Origin: an uncultured Sulfurovum sp.
Lineage (GTDB): Bacteria; Campylobacterota; Campylobacteria; Campylobacterales; Sulfurovaceae
Length of the DNA: 9,668 nucleotides
Assembly (NCBI GenBank): GCA_947313765.1
Contig: CAMZNQ010000184.1
Span: 1-9,668, forward strand
Reading direction: 5' to 3'
The notes under the pieces were generated by a model. It searched no databases, was not told the DNA's origin, and worked only from the letters and a program-made list of their open reading frames with translations. Position 1 is the first letter of the stretch; every line of letters starts with the position of its first letter. A program made the position numbers and the translations under genes. Shown here piece after piece: positions 1-6,143 of this stretch.

Positions 1-296
1 AACAAATCATTAACATACCCCACTCCTTTCTACCTGAATTTATTGGTGCTAATCCATATAAACAAGCATTTGAGAGAGGTGTTAAGATTATTGGAGCAAC
101 AGCTCACTTTGTTACAGACAATTTAGATGAAGGGCCTATTATTGCACAAGATGTGATTCCCGTTAACCATCGTTTAGAGTGGAAAGATATGCAAAAAGCA
201 GGTAGAGATGTTGAGAAGATAGTTCTATCTAGGGCGTTAAACTTTGTTCTACATGATAGAGTTTTTGTTCATGGAAATAAGACAATAGTATTTTAA
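1..296 (+). CDS. purU: Formyltetrahydrofolate deformylase, C-terminal part (partial)
   Basis: Only the last 97 residues are in the window; the frame enters at base 3 and stops at TAA 294-296. PurU hydrolyses 10-formyl-tetrahydrofolate to tetrahydrofolate and formate in the cytoplasm, feeding formate to purine synthesis and balancing one-carbon pools. The visible part is the formyltransferase-like catalytic domain: [20 protein letters not shown], then [20 protein letters not shown], where the Asp of LDEGPI corresponds to the catalytic Asp of the PurN/PurU fold, and the conserved ending [13 protein letters not shown]...[12 protein letters not shown]. The collinear match to PurU through to its usual C-terminus supports PurU rather than PurN. 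One oddity is that the catalytic Asn-x-His stretch reads N-I-P-H, where the enzymes I know have N-I-H-H. The N-terminal ACT domain lies outside the window. No strong terminator follows, only the AT dyad at 307-329. Confidence 0.93.
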   Translation, partial: QIINIPHSFLPEFIGANPYKQAFERGVKIIGATAHFVTDNLDEGPIIAQDVIPVNHRLEWKDMQKAGRDVEKIVLSRALNFVLHDRVFVHGNKTIVF

Positions 297-306
297 AGTA
301 ATAACT

Positions 307-329
307 TTTATTGATTAAAAATCAATAAA
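307..329. repeat. Perfect AT-rich dyad between purU and the transporter genes
   Basis: A 10-bp perfect inverted repeat, TTTATTGATT (307-316) and AATCAATAAA (320-329), has a 3-nt loop. It could be a weak transcription end for purU or a dyad operator for the downstream transporter promoter. It resembles the FNR half-sites TTGAT/ATCAA, but the spacer is 5 nt rather than the 4 nt of canonical FNR sites. No U-run follows it, so a strong intrinsic terminator is unlikely. Confidence 0.45.
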
Positions 330-364
330 TAGATAACTTTAACTTATTAACAGCTAAGTATGGT

Positions 365-370
365 TATACT
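365..370 (+). promoter_or_regulatory. Candidate -10 box for the YeeE/YedE pair
   Basis: TATACT lies 27 bp before the ATG at 398 and would give a leader of about 20 nt carrying the ribosome binding site AAAGG (385-389, 8 nt from the ATG). No -35 hexamer is recognisable, which is usual for housekeeping promoters of Campylobacterota. The call rests on one hexamer and its position. Confidence 0.4.
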
Positions 371-397
371 TCATAAAAAATTATAAAGGTTATAACT

Positions 398-907
398 ATG
401 ACAAATAGACTACCATGGTGGGTAGGGGGCATTTTAATGTCAGGTCTTCTACTTTTAACATTTTCAATATATGGAGCAGATAGACCTATTGGAGCTTCAA
501 CCTATGTTCCTTATGCTGCTGCACTTATTTTTGATTTAGACCCTGAAAAGTACTCTTATATAGAGCATATTAAAAATTCAGGCTCTTGGGAGGGTGTAAT
601 GCTTCTAGGTGTTATCTTTGGAGGATTTATTACTTCTGTTTTCATTACCAAGAGCTTCCGTTTTTCAGTGATTCCAACAGGATGGAAAAAATATAAAAAC
701 AATTCAGTCTTATCTCGACTACTATGGAGCTTTTTTTCAGGTTTCATCATGATTATTGGGGCAAGACTTGCAGGTGGATGTACCTCTGGACACTTTATGT
801 CTGGTATGAGTCAACTTGCTGTTTCAGCCATGATTTTTGGTGGAGTTGTTATGTTAACACTTGTTCTAGCAGGTAAGTATTTTTACAATACAAAAGGAAA
901 AGATTAA
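398..907 (+). CDS. YeeE/YedE family sulfur transporter, first half-protein
   Basis: A 169-residue inner-membrane protein of the YeeE/YedE family, whose characterised members (TsuA type, and the two-part PmpA/PmpB type) import thiosulfate or related sulfur species. Hydrophobic helices lie near residues 8-26, 65-85, 107-124 and 138-160. The family signature GARLAGGCTSGHFMSG covers residues 121-136; Cys128 in it matches the conserved cysteine implicated in relaying thiosulfate. An N-terminal DRPIGASTYVPY stretch (28-39) also fits the family. Full-length members are about 330-400 residues, so this is roughly half a transporter, and the other signature sits in the next gene. Its TAA overlaps the next ATG by one base (TAATG), suggesting translational coupling and a two-subunit pore. 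The start is supported by AAAGG 8 nt upstream. Substrate identity is inferred from the family only. Confidence 0.85.
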   Translation: MTNRLPWWVGGILMSGLLLLTFSIYGADRPIGASTYVPYAAALIFDLDPEKYSYIEHIKNSGSWEGVMLLGVIFGGFITSVFITKSFRFSVIPTGWKKYKNNSVLSRLLWSFFSGFIMIIGARLAGGCTSGHFMSGMSQLAVSAMIFGGVVMLTLVLAGKYFYNTKGKD

Positions 908-1581
908 TGGCTAATGTAATATTTGTAGTTGATGATGTAAATGCAACTATCACAGATAGAGTATTTAGAATGGTTGAGAATGTTATCCACATGGAGCATG
1001 GCTCTGTAGCTTTAGTATTTTTGATTGGTGTTATCTTTGGGGGAATTATTCAATATACAAGAGTTGATAAGTTTGAAAAGATTGCAGGGTTTGCCATGCT
1101 AAAAGATACGATTGTTCCTAAAATGCTCTTTTTAACAGTTGGGTTAACCTCCATTGGTCTCTATTTTATGATTGATGCTGGACAAGCTCACTACCATGTA
1201 AAACCTATTATCCTTCAGGGACTCATTATTGGAGGAATCCTATTTGGTATCTCTATGGCAATTTTAGGTAAATGTCCAGGTACTGGTCCTGTTTCAATTG
1301 CAGAGGGACGTATTGATGTTCTTGTTGGTGCAATTGGTGGTCTTTTAGGTGGATTGGTATTTACTCTATATTATGATGACTTTTTCAAGCCATTAATGGG
1401 AGAGAGTCTAGGTAAAAGCATATTGCCTGACTTCTTTAAAGGAAGTGAAGATATAACAGCTATTGTTTTTGGAGTAGTAGTTATTGTTATAGCAATAGCT
1501 ATTCCAAAGAGAGAGTTACTAGATGAAGCAGATTTAGCACAACTTCCTGAAGATAAGAGAGTAGATAAAAAAGAGAATTAA
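907..1581 (+). CDS. YeeE/YedE family sulfur transporter, second half-protein
   Basis: A 224-residue membrane protein completing the YeeE/YedE pair. Hydrophobic helices lie near residues 33-50, 72-89, 100-119, 135-154 and 183-199. The second family signature, GISMAILGKCPGTGPVSIAEG (residues 114-134), carries Cys123 in the GKCPGT motif that in TsuA-type proteins lines the substrate path. The N-terminus (about 30 residues) is polar and the C-terminus is a short charged tail (DEADLAQLPEDKRVDKKEN). It starts at the ATG fused to the previous stop codon, with AAGGA about 8 nt upstream inside the preceding gene, so both halves are probably made from one message in equal amounts. Membership of the family is clear; thiosulfate as substrate is an inference. 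No sulfurtransferase or TusA-like partner gene is adjacent, although such partners are common beside family members. Confidence 0.85.
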   Translation: MANVIFVVDDVNATITDRVFRMVENVIHMEHGSVALVFLIGVIFGGIIQYTRVDKFEKIAGFAMLKDTIVPKMLFLTVGLTSIGLYFMIDAGQAHYHVKPIILQGLIIGGILFGISMAILGKCPGTGPVSIAEGRIDVLVGAIGGLLGGLVFTLYYDDFFKPLMGESLGKSILPDFFKGSEDITAIVFGVVVIVIAIAIPKRELLDEADLAQLPEDKRVDKKEN

Positions 1582-1593
1582 GTACAAACAGCG

Positions 1594-1599
1594 TATAAT
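1594..1599 (+). promoter_or_regulatory. Consensus -10 box for the membrane protein/GTPase pair
   Basis: A perfect TATAAT ends 23 bp before the ATG at 1623 and lies 12 bp after the transporter stop codon. Transcription would begin near 1606, leaving a leader of only about 17 nt. No -35 box is visible. It implies the 1623-4530 pair can be expressed independently of the transporter genes, although read-through is also possible because no terminator separates them. Confidence 0.5.
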
Positions 1600-1622
1600 C
1601 TTTTAAAAAAATAAAGCCTTAT

Positions 1623-3131
1623 ATGCAAAGAAAAAATAACAAAGTAACCATTCAGGACTATCTTGACTTTAAACAACTTCTATCTTTTTATAGAGGGACT
1701 CATAAAGAGAATCGTCTATTTTATCTAAAGAAAAAAGAGTCTTCCGTAGACAAGGCTCTTTTGTGGATAGATGAACATCGTTTTAGGATTTCAGAGCCTC
1801 TAAACTCTGATACATTCTCTCTCTACTCTAGCTCTTTGAACAATGTGTTATCATTTGTCTCTCTTCTTATGGGACTAATTATTGGAATAGCACTATTGAG
1901 TTATAGTGGGAATGAGCCTGTAAATATTATCTATTACCTATTTTTTGCAATACTTGTACCTATTTTAAGTATGATATTTACTCTATTTACTCTATTTTCA
2001 AGATGGAGTATATCTGAGTTTTTTAAGATGCTATTCCCCTATCATTGGCTTGAAAAGATAGTATCTAAAATTGGTACAAATAAGAAGATAGAGTTTTTAG
2101 ATATGGCTTTTTCTAAATCTCTACAAAAAAACATATTTATAGAGAGGCTACAGCGTTTCTCTCTAATATTCTCCATAGGAGTTCTATTGGCACTTCTTTT
2201 TGTTGTAATTACACAAGATATTGCTTTCTCTTGGAGTACAACATTAGATATTAAAGCATCAAGTTTCTATCAGTTTTTAGAGCTTATCGCTACACCTTGG
2301 AGAGTTATTTTAGCATCATTTATGCCCTCTATGGAGTTAGTTGAGTTAAGTCAACACTATAGATTAGGTGTAAAGCTAGAGACCAATATGGTAGAGAATG
2401 CACATATATTAGGTACATGGTGGAGATATTTAGCTATCAATACATTTTTCTACGCAATTGTATTACGTTTCTTTTTATGGCTCTTTACCCTATACTCTCT
2501 TAGAAAAAGAGTAAAAAAAGAGTTTTTTGACCTATATGAGTTAAACAGACTTGTTAGAGAGTTCAATACTCCATTTATTGAGACTAAGTCTCCAAAAGAG
2601 GAGAAGCACCTAGAGATTAAAGAGGAGCATAAGCAACAGGTTAAGGTTAAAAATATGCCACCTCCTATGCCACCTCTACCAAAAATAGAAGAAGATAACT
2701 CATTAGATGATGAGTCCATAGAGGAAGAGATAGCGATTATTGAAGATAATATATTGGAAAAAGAGCAACACACCATAATAGCTTGGAATTTTTCTAGTGA
2801 TGAGGTTCTATTGGTTAATGATTCAATAGATATTTTACCATCTTCAATCTCTTTAGTTGGTGGAAGAAACTCTTTTGAAGAGGATGAGGAGATAGCAAAT
2901 AATAGTGAAGATAAAATACTACTATATGTTAAGTCATGGGAGCCTCCAACGATGGATTTTGTAGATTTTTTAGAGGAGTTAATCTCTAATGATAGAGTAT
3001 ATGAGATAGAACTATTTCCTATTGGATTATCTGAAAATAGTTATAGAAGTACAGATAAAGAGTTCTCTATTTGGAATAGAAAAATAGAGGGATTAAAAAG
3101 TAAAAAGGTATGGGTTATTGATGCAAAGTAG
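1623..3131 (+). CDS. DUF2868-type integral membrane protein
   Basis: A 502-residue inner-membrane protein of unknown function. Residues 1-70 are polar. Four likely transmembrane segments lie at about 74-94, 100-126, 178-198 and 267-291. A charged region (295-380) includes a proline-rich stretch MPPPMPPLPK (345-354), and a soluble domain fills 383-502. That last domain carries VKSWEPPTMDFVDFLEELIS (436-455), the tryptophan-plus-proline element I associate with DUF2868 proteins; in proteobacteria these are typically encoded directly before a DUF3482 GTPase, exactly as here. The acidic EEE/DDE-rich linker suggests a flexible cytoplasmic arm that may contact the GTPase. The 3' end overlaps the GTPase gene by 11-14 bases. 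The ribosome binding site before the ATG is weak (AT-rich, no GGAG), so the start is less certain. I infer a membrane anchor or effector role; no reaction can be assigned. Confidence 0.75.
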   Translation: MQRKNNKVTIQDYLDFKQLLSFYRGTHKENRLFYLKKKESSVDKALLWIDEHRFRISEPLNSDTFSLYSSSLNNVLSFVSLLMGLIIGIALLSYSGNEPVNIIYYLFFAILVPILSMIFTLFTLFSRWSISEFFKMLFPYHWLEKIVSKIGTNKKIEFLDMAFSKSLQKNIFIERLQRFSLIFSIGVLLALLFVVITQDIAFSWSTTLDIKASSFYQFLELIATPWRVILASFMPSMELVELSQHYRLGVKLETNMVENAHILGTWWRYLAINTFFYAIVLRFFLWLFTLYSLRKRVKKEFFDLYELNRLVREFNTPFIETKSPKEEKHLEIKEEHKQQVKVKNMPPPMPPLPKIEEDNSLDDESIEEEIAIIEDNILEKEQHTIIAWNFSSDEVLLVNDSIDILPSSISLVGGRNSFEEDEEIANNSEDKILLYVKSWEPPTMDFVDFLEELISNDRVYEIELFPIGLSENSYRSTDKEFSIWNRKIEGLKSKKVWVIDAK

Positions 3132-4530
3132 TTATGAATATCCAAAATTTGCTGTTGTTGGACATCCAAATAAAGGTAAAAGTTCTATTGTATCAGCACT
3201 ATCATTAGATGGTACGATTCAGATAGGAGATACACCAGGTACAACACAGATAAAACGTGGTTTTCCTTTAAAAGTTGATGGTAAGATTATATATGAACTA
3301 TTTGATACACCAGGATTTCAGAGAGCTAGAAGAGTTCTATCATGGTTAAATAAACAAGAGAGAGTTTCAGCAGATAGAAGACATGAAGTTGTACTTAGGT
3401 TCATAGCCGAACATAGAGATAATTCAAAATTCATAGATGAGATTGAACTTCTTGAACCCATTGTGAATGGAGCTGGAATTATCTATGTTGTAGATGCTTC
3501 AAAACCTTATGGTGTTGAGTATGAGACGGAGATGGAGATTTTACGTTGGTGTGGTCAACCATCTATGGCGATTTTAAATCTAATTGGAGAAGAGGATTAT
3601 CGTGAGCAGTGGAAAAATGCGTTAGGATATTACTTTAGATTGGTAAGAACTTTTAATCCAATGACAGTAACATTTGATGAACATATATCTCTTTTAGAGA
3701 GTATGTCACATCTCAAAGAGGAGTGGAGAGATAATATTAAAATTGCCATAGAGTCTTTAGAGGAGGAGCATTCTCGCAAAGTAGATTTAACAGTAGATAC
3801 CATCATAGATAACATAAAAAAGAGTATCTCTTTTATCTATAAATATCCAATCAAAGATAAGAGTGTCTCCAAAAGTGAGGAGGAGTCAGCTAAAAAGATA
3901 TATCGAAATAAGCTTGTAGGGTATGAGAACATTGAAAAGAGAACCATTGAGGAGATTTGGAAACATAAAGGGATAGATAAGATAGAAGATGAGTTAAAAC
4001 TTGATGAGGTAGGTCTCTTTTCTCAAGAGAGTGCATCAATATTTGGATTGAGTGAAAAAGAGTTAATAATCACAGGTGCATCAGCAGGAGCAATCACAGG
4101 TGCAGGAGTAGATTTACTATTTGCAGGTTCAACTCTCTTTGCAGCATCAATTATTGGTGGAATTATTGGTGGTGTTGGTGCAAAATTTGGTTTTAATAAT
4201 CTCTATGAGATAGAGATATTGGGAGGTAAAACCATTGGAAAAAGAGAACTTGCAATTGGGCCTATGAAAAATTTGAACTTTCCCTATATTCTTTTAGGAA
4301 GAGCATTATACCATTCATCTACTATTGCTAAACGTTCACACGCCTTACGAAACAAGATAGAGTTGACTAAAGGAGATGAATTTTATATGGATAAGATAAT
4401 TGATTCTAACTCTCGTAAAATCTTAGAAGAGGTACATGTTAAGTTACGAAAAGGTAAAGAGTTGAAAGAGGAGGATTTTCTTAAATATAGAGAAGTCATC
4501 CTCTCCTCTTTTACTAAACTTTTAAAATAG
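3121..4530 (+). CDS. Era/EngA-like GTPase with DUF3482-type C-terminal domain
   Basis: A 469-residue P-loop GTPase. From the ATG: G1 GHPNKGKS at 14-21, a DTPGTTQ switch region at 37-43 whose Thr41/Thr42 can serve as G2, and G3 DTPG at 62-65. In place of the usual G4 NKxD is LNLIGEEDY (152-160), which I believe is normal for DUF3482 proteins and may alter guanine recognition. Residues 190-300 are charged and helical. Residues 318-355 are a Gly/Ala-rich hydrophobic stretch (GASAGAITGAGVDLLFAGS...) that looks membrane-associating, and the tail to 469 is basic and helical. It overlaps the upstream DUF2868-type gene in another frame, so the two are probably co-translated as partners. A TTG at 3118 directly precedes the ATG; AAGG at 3105-3108 is 9 nt from the TTG and 12 nt from the ATG, so either could be used. 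Function is unknown. Confidence 0.8.
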   Translation: MQSSYEYPKFAVVGHPNKGKSSIVSALSLDGTIQIGDTPGTTQIKRGFPLKVDGKIIYELFDTPGFQRARRVLSWLNKQERVSADRRHEVVLRFIAEHRDNSKFIDEIELLEPIVNGAGIIYVVDASKPYGVEYETEMEILRWCGQPSMAILNLIGEEDYREQWKNALGYYFRLVRTFNPMTVTFDEHISLLESMSHLKEEWRDNIKIAIESLEEEHSRKVDLTVDTIIDNIKKSISFIYKYPIKDKSVSKSEEESAKKIYRNKLVGYENIEKRTIEEIWKHKGIDKIEDELKLDEVGLFSQESASIFGLSEKELIITGASAGAITGAGVDLLFAGSTLFAASIIGGIIGGVGAKFGFNNLYEIEILGGKTIGKRELAIGPMKNLNFPYILLGRALYHSSTIAKRSHALRNKIELTKGDEFYMDKIIDSNSRKILEEVHVKLRKGKELKEEDFLKYREVILSSFTKLLK

Positions 4531-4598
4531 AGTTTAAGCTCCCAAAATCTCTGATTTTATTAGCATTCCTTGCATATGGTGGTTGTTGAGTTAACGAC

Positions 4599-4648
4599 GA
4601 CTACTAATATGACTACTATCAAACTTAGATGTGACTACTACATATTAG
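4599..4648. repeat. Cluster of short repeats in the 4531-4730 spacer
   Basis: Within the spacer between the GTPase and the tRNA, the octamer GACTACTA occurs three times (4599, 4611, 4633). A perfect 8-bp inverted repeat, CTAATATG (4604-4611) and CATATTAG (4641-4648), encloses the last two copies. A further AT-only 7-bp inverted repeat lies at 4658-4664/4679-4685. No gene is visible in the spacer; the longest ATG reading frame I traced (4576-4653, 25 codons) lacks a ribosome binding site. The structure may be a weak end-of-transcription signal for the converging genes, a regulator site, or chance in AT-rich sequence. Confidence 0.4.
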
Positions 4649-4730
4649 ACTAACTTAAATAATAAAATGGCTTTAGAGTATTATTGTTTGGGGCTTTGTA
4701 GAGGTTATTAATTTGATTTAGATTGAAGTG

Positions 4731-4807
4731 TGGTGGGTCGGGGGAGACTCGAACTCCCGACCACTCGGTTATGAGCCGAGTGCTCTAACCAACTGAGCTA
4801 CCGACCC
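4731..4807 (-). tRNA. tRNA-Met (anticodon CAU), with encoded CCA
   Basis: Read on the minus strand the cloverleaf is complete. The 7-bp acceptor GGGTCGG (4807-4801) pairs with CCGACCC (4741-4735). The D arm reads AGCTCAGTTGGTTAGAGC, the anticodon stem CTCGG/CCGAG has loop CTCATAA, and the T arm carries GGGAG-TTCGAGT-CTCCC. Discriminator A (4734) and an encoded CCA (4733-4731) follow. The anticodon CAT is at 4773-4771. An elongator Met tRNA is favoured over initiator because the first acceptor pair is a Watson-Crick G-C and the anticodon stem lacks three stacked G-C pairs next to the loop. An Ile2 tRNA (CAU modified to lysidine-AU) is possible; the U-A pair at acceptor position 4 leans toward Met, but position 5 (C-G) is shared with Ile2. 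It follows rodA by 30 bp on the same strand. Confidence 0.95.
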
Positions 4808-4818
4808 GTTAGAGCAAA

Positions 4819-4824
4819 ATTATC
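4819..4824 (-). promoter_or_regulatory. Possible -10 box for the tRNA gene
   Basis: GATAAT on the minus strand lies 11 bp upstream of the tRNA 5' end, between the rodA stop and the tRNA, at a distance suiting a start site near 4812 with a very short 5' leader for RNase P. Co-transcription from rodA is the alternative. The evidence is one near-consensus hexamer. Confidence 0.35.
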
Positions 4825-4837
4825 ATGATTTCTAAAT

Positions 4838-5965
4838 CTATTTAGGCATCATTGATAGTTTCGAGTCAGAATTATACATAAAATAGAAACGAAAAGCAAG
4901 TAAATTCTCTAAAATACCAAAAAGAACCGAAAAAATGATGAAAGATGTCCCTCCATGGCTAAACATTGGAAGAGGAAGACCCACAACTGGAGCTAAACCA
5001 ATGGTCATTAAAATATTTACAGTCATATAGATAAAGAAGAGAAAGGCGATTCCAGAGGAGAATACTCTAACATAATAATCTTTTTCATTGTGCATAGCAA
5101 TAAACATTAGATGTAGAATTAGTGCTATGTATAGTCCAATAGTTACCATCATTCCTTGAAATCCTAAACGCTCTCCTAAATATGCAAAGATAAAGTCAGT
5201 TGATGAGACAGGTAGAAATTTCAATTGTGTCTGTGTAGCCTCTTCCTGTTTTTGTCCATCAATACCACCTGAACCAATAGCAATCATTGATTGTTGAACA
5301 TGGTAGCTAGGCTCTCCAAGAAAGTTTGCAATACGCTGTTTTTGGTACGGTTTTAAACCATATGTGTATAGGGTAGGAGCAGATAGTCCTAAGATTAAAA
5401 GTAGTATTAACCATATACGAGCTTTTATTCCAACTATAAAAAGTACACCATAACCTGTAAGAAGTAGAACTAGCCCTGTTCCAAGGTCTGGCTCTTTTGC
5501 AATTAGTACAAAAGGTAGAAGAATATAGAAAGAGAGCTTCCAAAACATACGCCAATCATATCCATCTTTTGGTGGTGGATTTTTTGAGATAATATAACCC
5601 AACATAAGAAGTACTGTAATTTTAATAAATTCAGATGGTTGTAGGGTTACTCCTACTCCTGGAATCTCAATCCATCTTCTAGCTCCAAGTATGGACTTTC
5701 CAAATAGCTCTACACTTAAAAGAAGTACTAAGTTAATCCAATATGATATTGGAATAAGCCACTCAAATTTACGCCATGGAATAAGAAAAGCAACAAAAAA
5801 AACAGTTGCTGAAATAGCATAATATACCATCTGTTTATTAAATAGATGATGGTTAATTTCATTAACAAGATATGAAGATATTACAAAAATTGGAATAAGT
5901 TGTAAAATTAGTAAGAAGTTGATTTGTTGGAGTATTCGTCTGTCAAATTGAAACCAGTTGTTCAT
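4838..5965 (-). CDS. rodA: Rod-shape peptidoglycan polymerase RodA (SEDS family)
   Basis: A 375-residue polytopic inner-membrane protein of the FtsW/RodA/SpoVE (SEDS) family. RodA is the glycosyltransferase of the elongasome, polymerising lipid II together with a class B PBP (PBP2). About ten hydrophobic helices span the protein. Family motifs are GARRWI (94-99) with LQPSEFIKI (108-116), EPDLGTGLVLL (158-168), QTQLKFLP...STDFIFAYLGERLGF (245-269) and the C-terminal SHGGTSF (336-342). Asp257 in TDFIF corresponds to the catalytic Asp of E. coli RodA. The compact length and lack of a long N-terminal extension favour RodA over FtsW. In the large loop, EEA precedes TQTQ where many bacteria have a GKGF-like stretch, a variant I associate with Campylobacterota. 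The ATG has AAAGAG 6 nt upstream. No mreBCD or mrdA gene is adjacent; the tRNA lies downstream. Confidence 0.92.
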   Translation of the reverse strand: MNNWFQFDRRILQQINFLLILQLIPIFVISSYLVNEINHHLFNKQMVYYAISATVFFVAFLIPWRKFEWLIPISYWINLVLLLSVELFGKSILGARRWIEIPGVGVTLQPSEFIKITVLLMLGYIISKNPPPKDGYDWRMFWKLSFYILLPFVLIAKEPDLGTGLVLLLTGYGVLFIVGIKARIWLILLLILGLSAPTLYTYGLKPYQKQRIANFLGEPSYHVQQSMIAIGSGGIDGQKQEEATQTQLKFLPVSSTDFIFAYLGERLGFQGMMVTIGLYIALILHLMFIAMHNEKDYYVRVFSSGIAFLFFIYMTVNILMTIGLAPVVGLPLPMFSHGGTSFIIFSVLFGILENLLAFRFYFMYNSDSKLSMMPK

Positions 5966-5998
5966 AGATAACTCTTTATTTGATATTTATTTGAAAGC

Positions 5999-6004
5999 AT
6001 TATA
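5999..6004 (-). promoter_or_regulatory. rodA-proximal -10 box
   Basis: A perfect TATAAT on the minus strand lies 33 bp before the rodA ATG, placing a start near 5992 and a leader of about 27 nt that holds the AAAGAG ribosome binding site (5977-5972). The 11-bp core TTAGATATAAT occurs identically 145 bp upstream at 6144-6154, suggesting two tandem promoters in the spacer. Confidence 0.55.
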
Positions 6005-6017
6005 TCTAAGAGAGTTT

Positions 6018-6139
6018 TAATCTTAAGTAGTGAGGTAAAAAGTTTAAGCATTAATGGCTAATAGTGCTTAAGGTAGTTTATCTATCAATTTTAAAAAGGA
6101 GGAATGAATGAAAAATAACCTCAGCTACTTAAGATAAGC
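6018..6139 (-). ncRNA. Candidate structured RNA or rodA leader in the helicase-rodA spacer
   Basis: The spacer encodes a strongly structured segment. ATCTTAAGTAG-TGAGGT (6020-6036) pairs with ACCTCA-g-CTACTTAAGAT (6118-6135), 17 bp with one bulged base at 6124. Inside it, TTAAGCA (6044-6050) pairs with TGCTTAA (6065-6071), continued by TTA/TAA (6051-6053 with 6059-6061). On the minus strand the unpaired part carries TTCCTCCTTTTT, matching the 3' end of 16S rRNA (anti-Shine-Dalgarno). A minus-strand TATAAT at 6144-6149 would start transcription near 6138, right at the 5' edge of the closing stem, so paired 5' and 3' ends would result. No intrinsic terminator follows, so it may be a processed or leader RNA of rodA rather than a free transcript. 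It does not match any RNA class I recognise; 6S, SRP and tmRNA hallmarks are absent. A short inverted-repeat element is the alternative reading. Confidence 0.4.
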
Positions 6140-6143
6140 GGGA

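Noticed and set aside
311..325. FNR-like site TTGAT/ATCAA before the transporter genes
   Set aside because: The spacer is 5 nt, not 4, and the match is explained by a longer perfect AT dyad; too weak for a regulator call.
556..750. 64-codon minus-strand frame inside the first YeeE/YedE gene
   Set aside because: Antisense shadow; the plus frame carries membrane helices and the family signature.
2450..2776. 108-codon minus-strand reading frame inside the DUF2868-type gene
   Set aside because: Low-complexity Ser/Gly-rich shadow of the coding strand with no ribosome binding site; the plus-strand protein is far better supported.
4515..4536. TAAACT/AGTTTA hairpin at the end of the GTPase gene as terminator
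   Set aside because: Six AT-rich pairs, a 10-nt loop containing the stop codon and no downstream T-run.
4576..4653. 25-codon ORF in the tRNA-GTPase spacer (MVVVELTTTTNMTT...)
   Set aside because: No ribosome binding site and repeat-derived composition; only the first two octamers are in one frame.
4735..4745. GGTCGGGG shared between the tRNA acceptor region and the REP units at 9602-9609 and 9661-9668 (complement)
   Set aside because: An 8-mer fully explained by the tRNA cloverleaf on one side and the palindrome on the other; no extended homology, so not an att site.
5307..5555. 82-codon minus-strand frame inside rodA
   Set aside because: Alternative frame of the rodA strand; the protein is Cys/Ser/Tyr-rich with no recognisable features.
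6018..6139. 6S, SRP or tmRNA identity for the structured spacer element
   Set aside because: Too short for tmRNA or 6S, no GGAAG-type SRP loop, no tag-peptide frame and no large symmetric bubble with a long apical stem.
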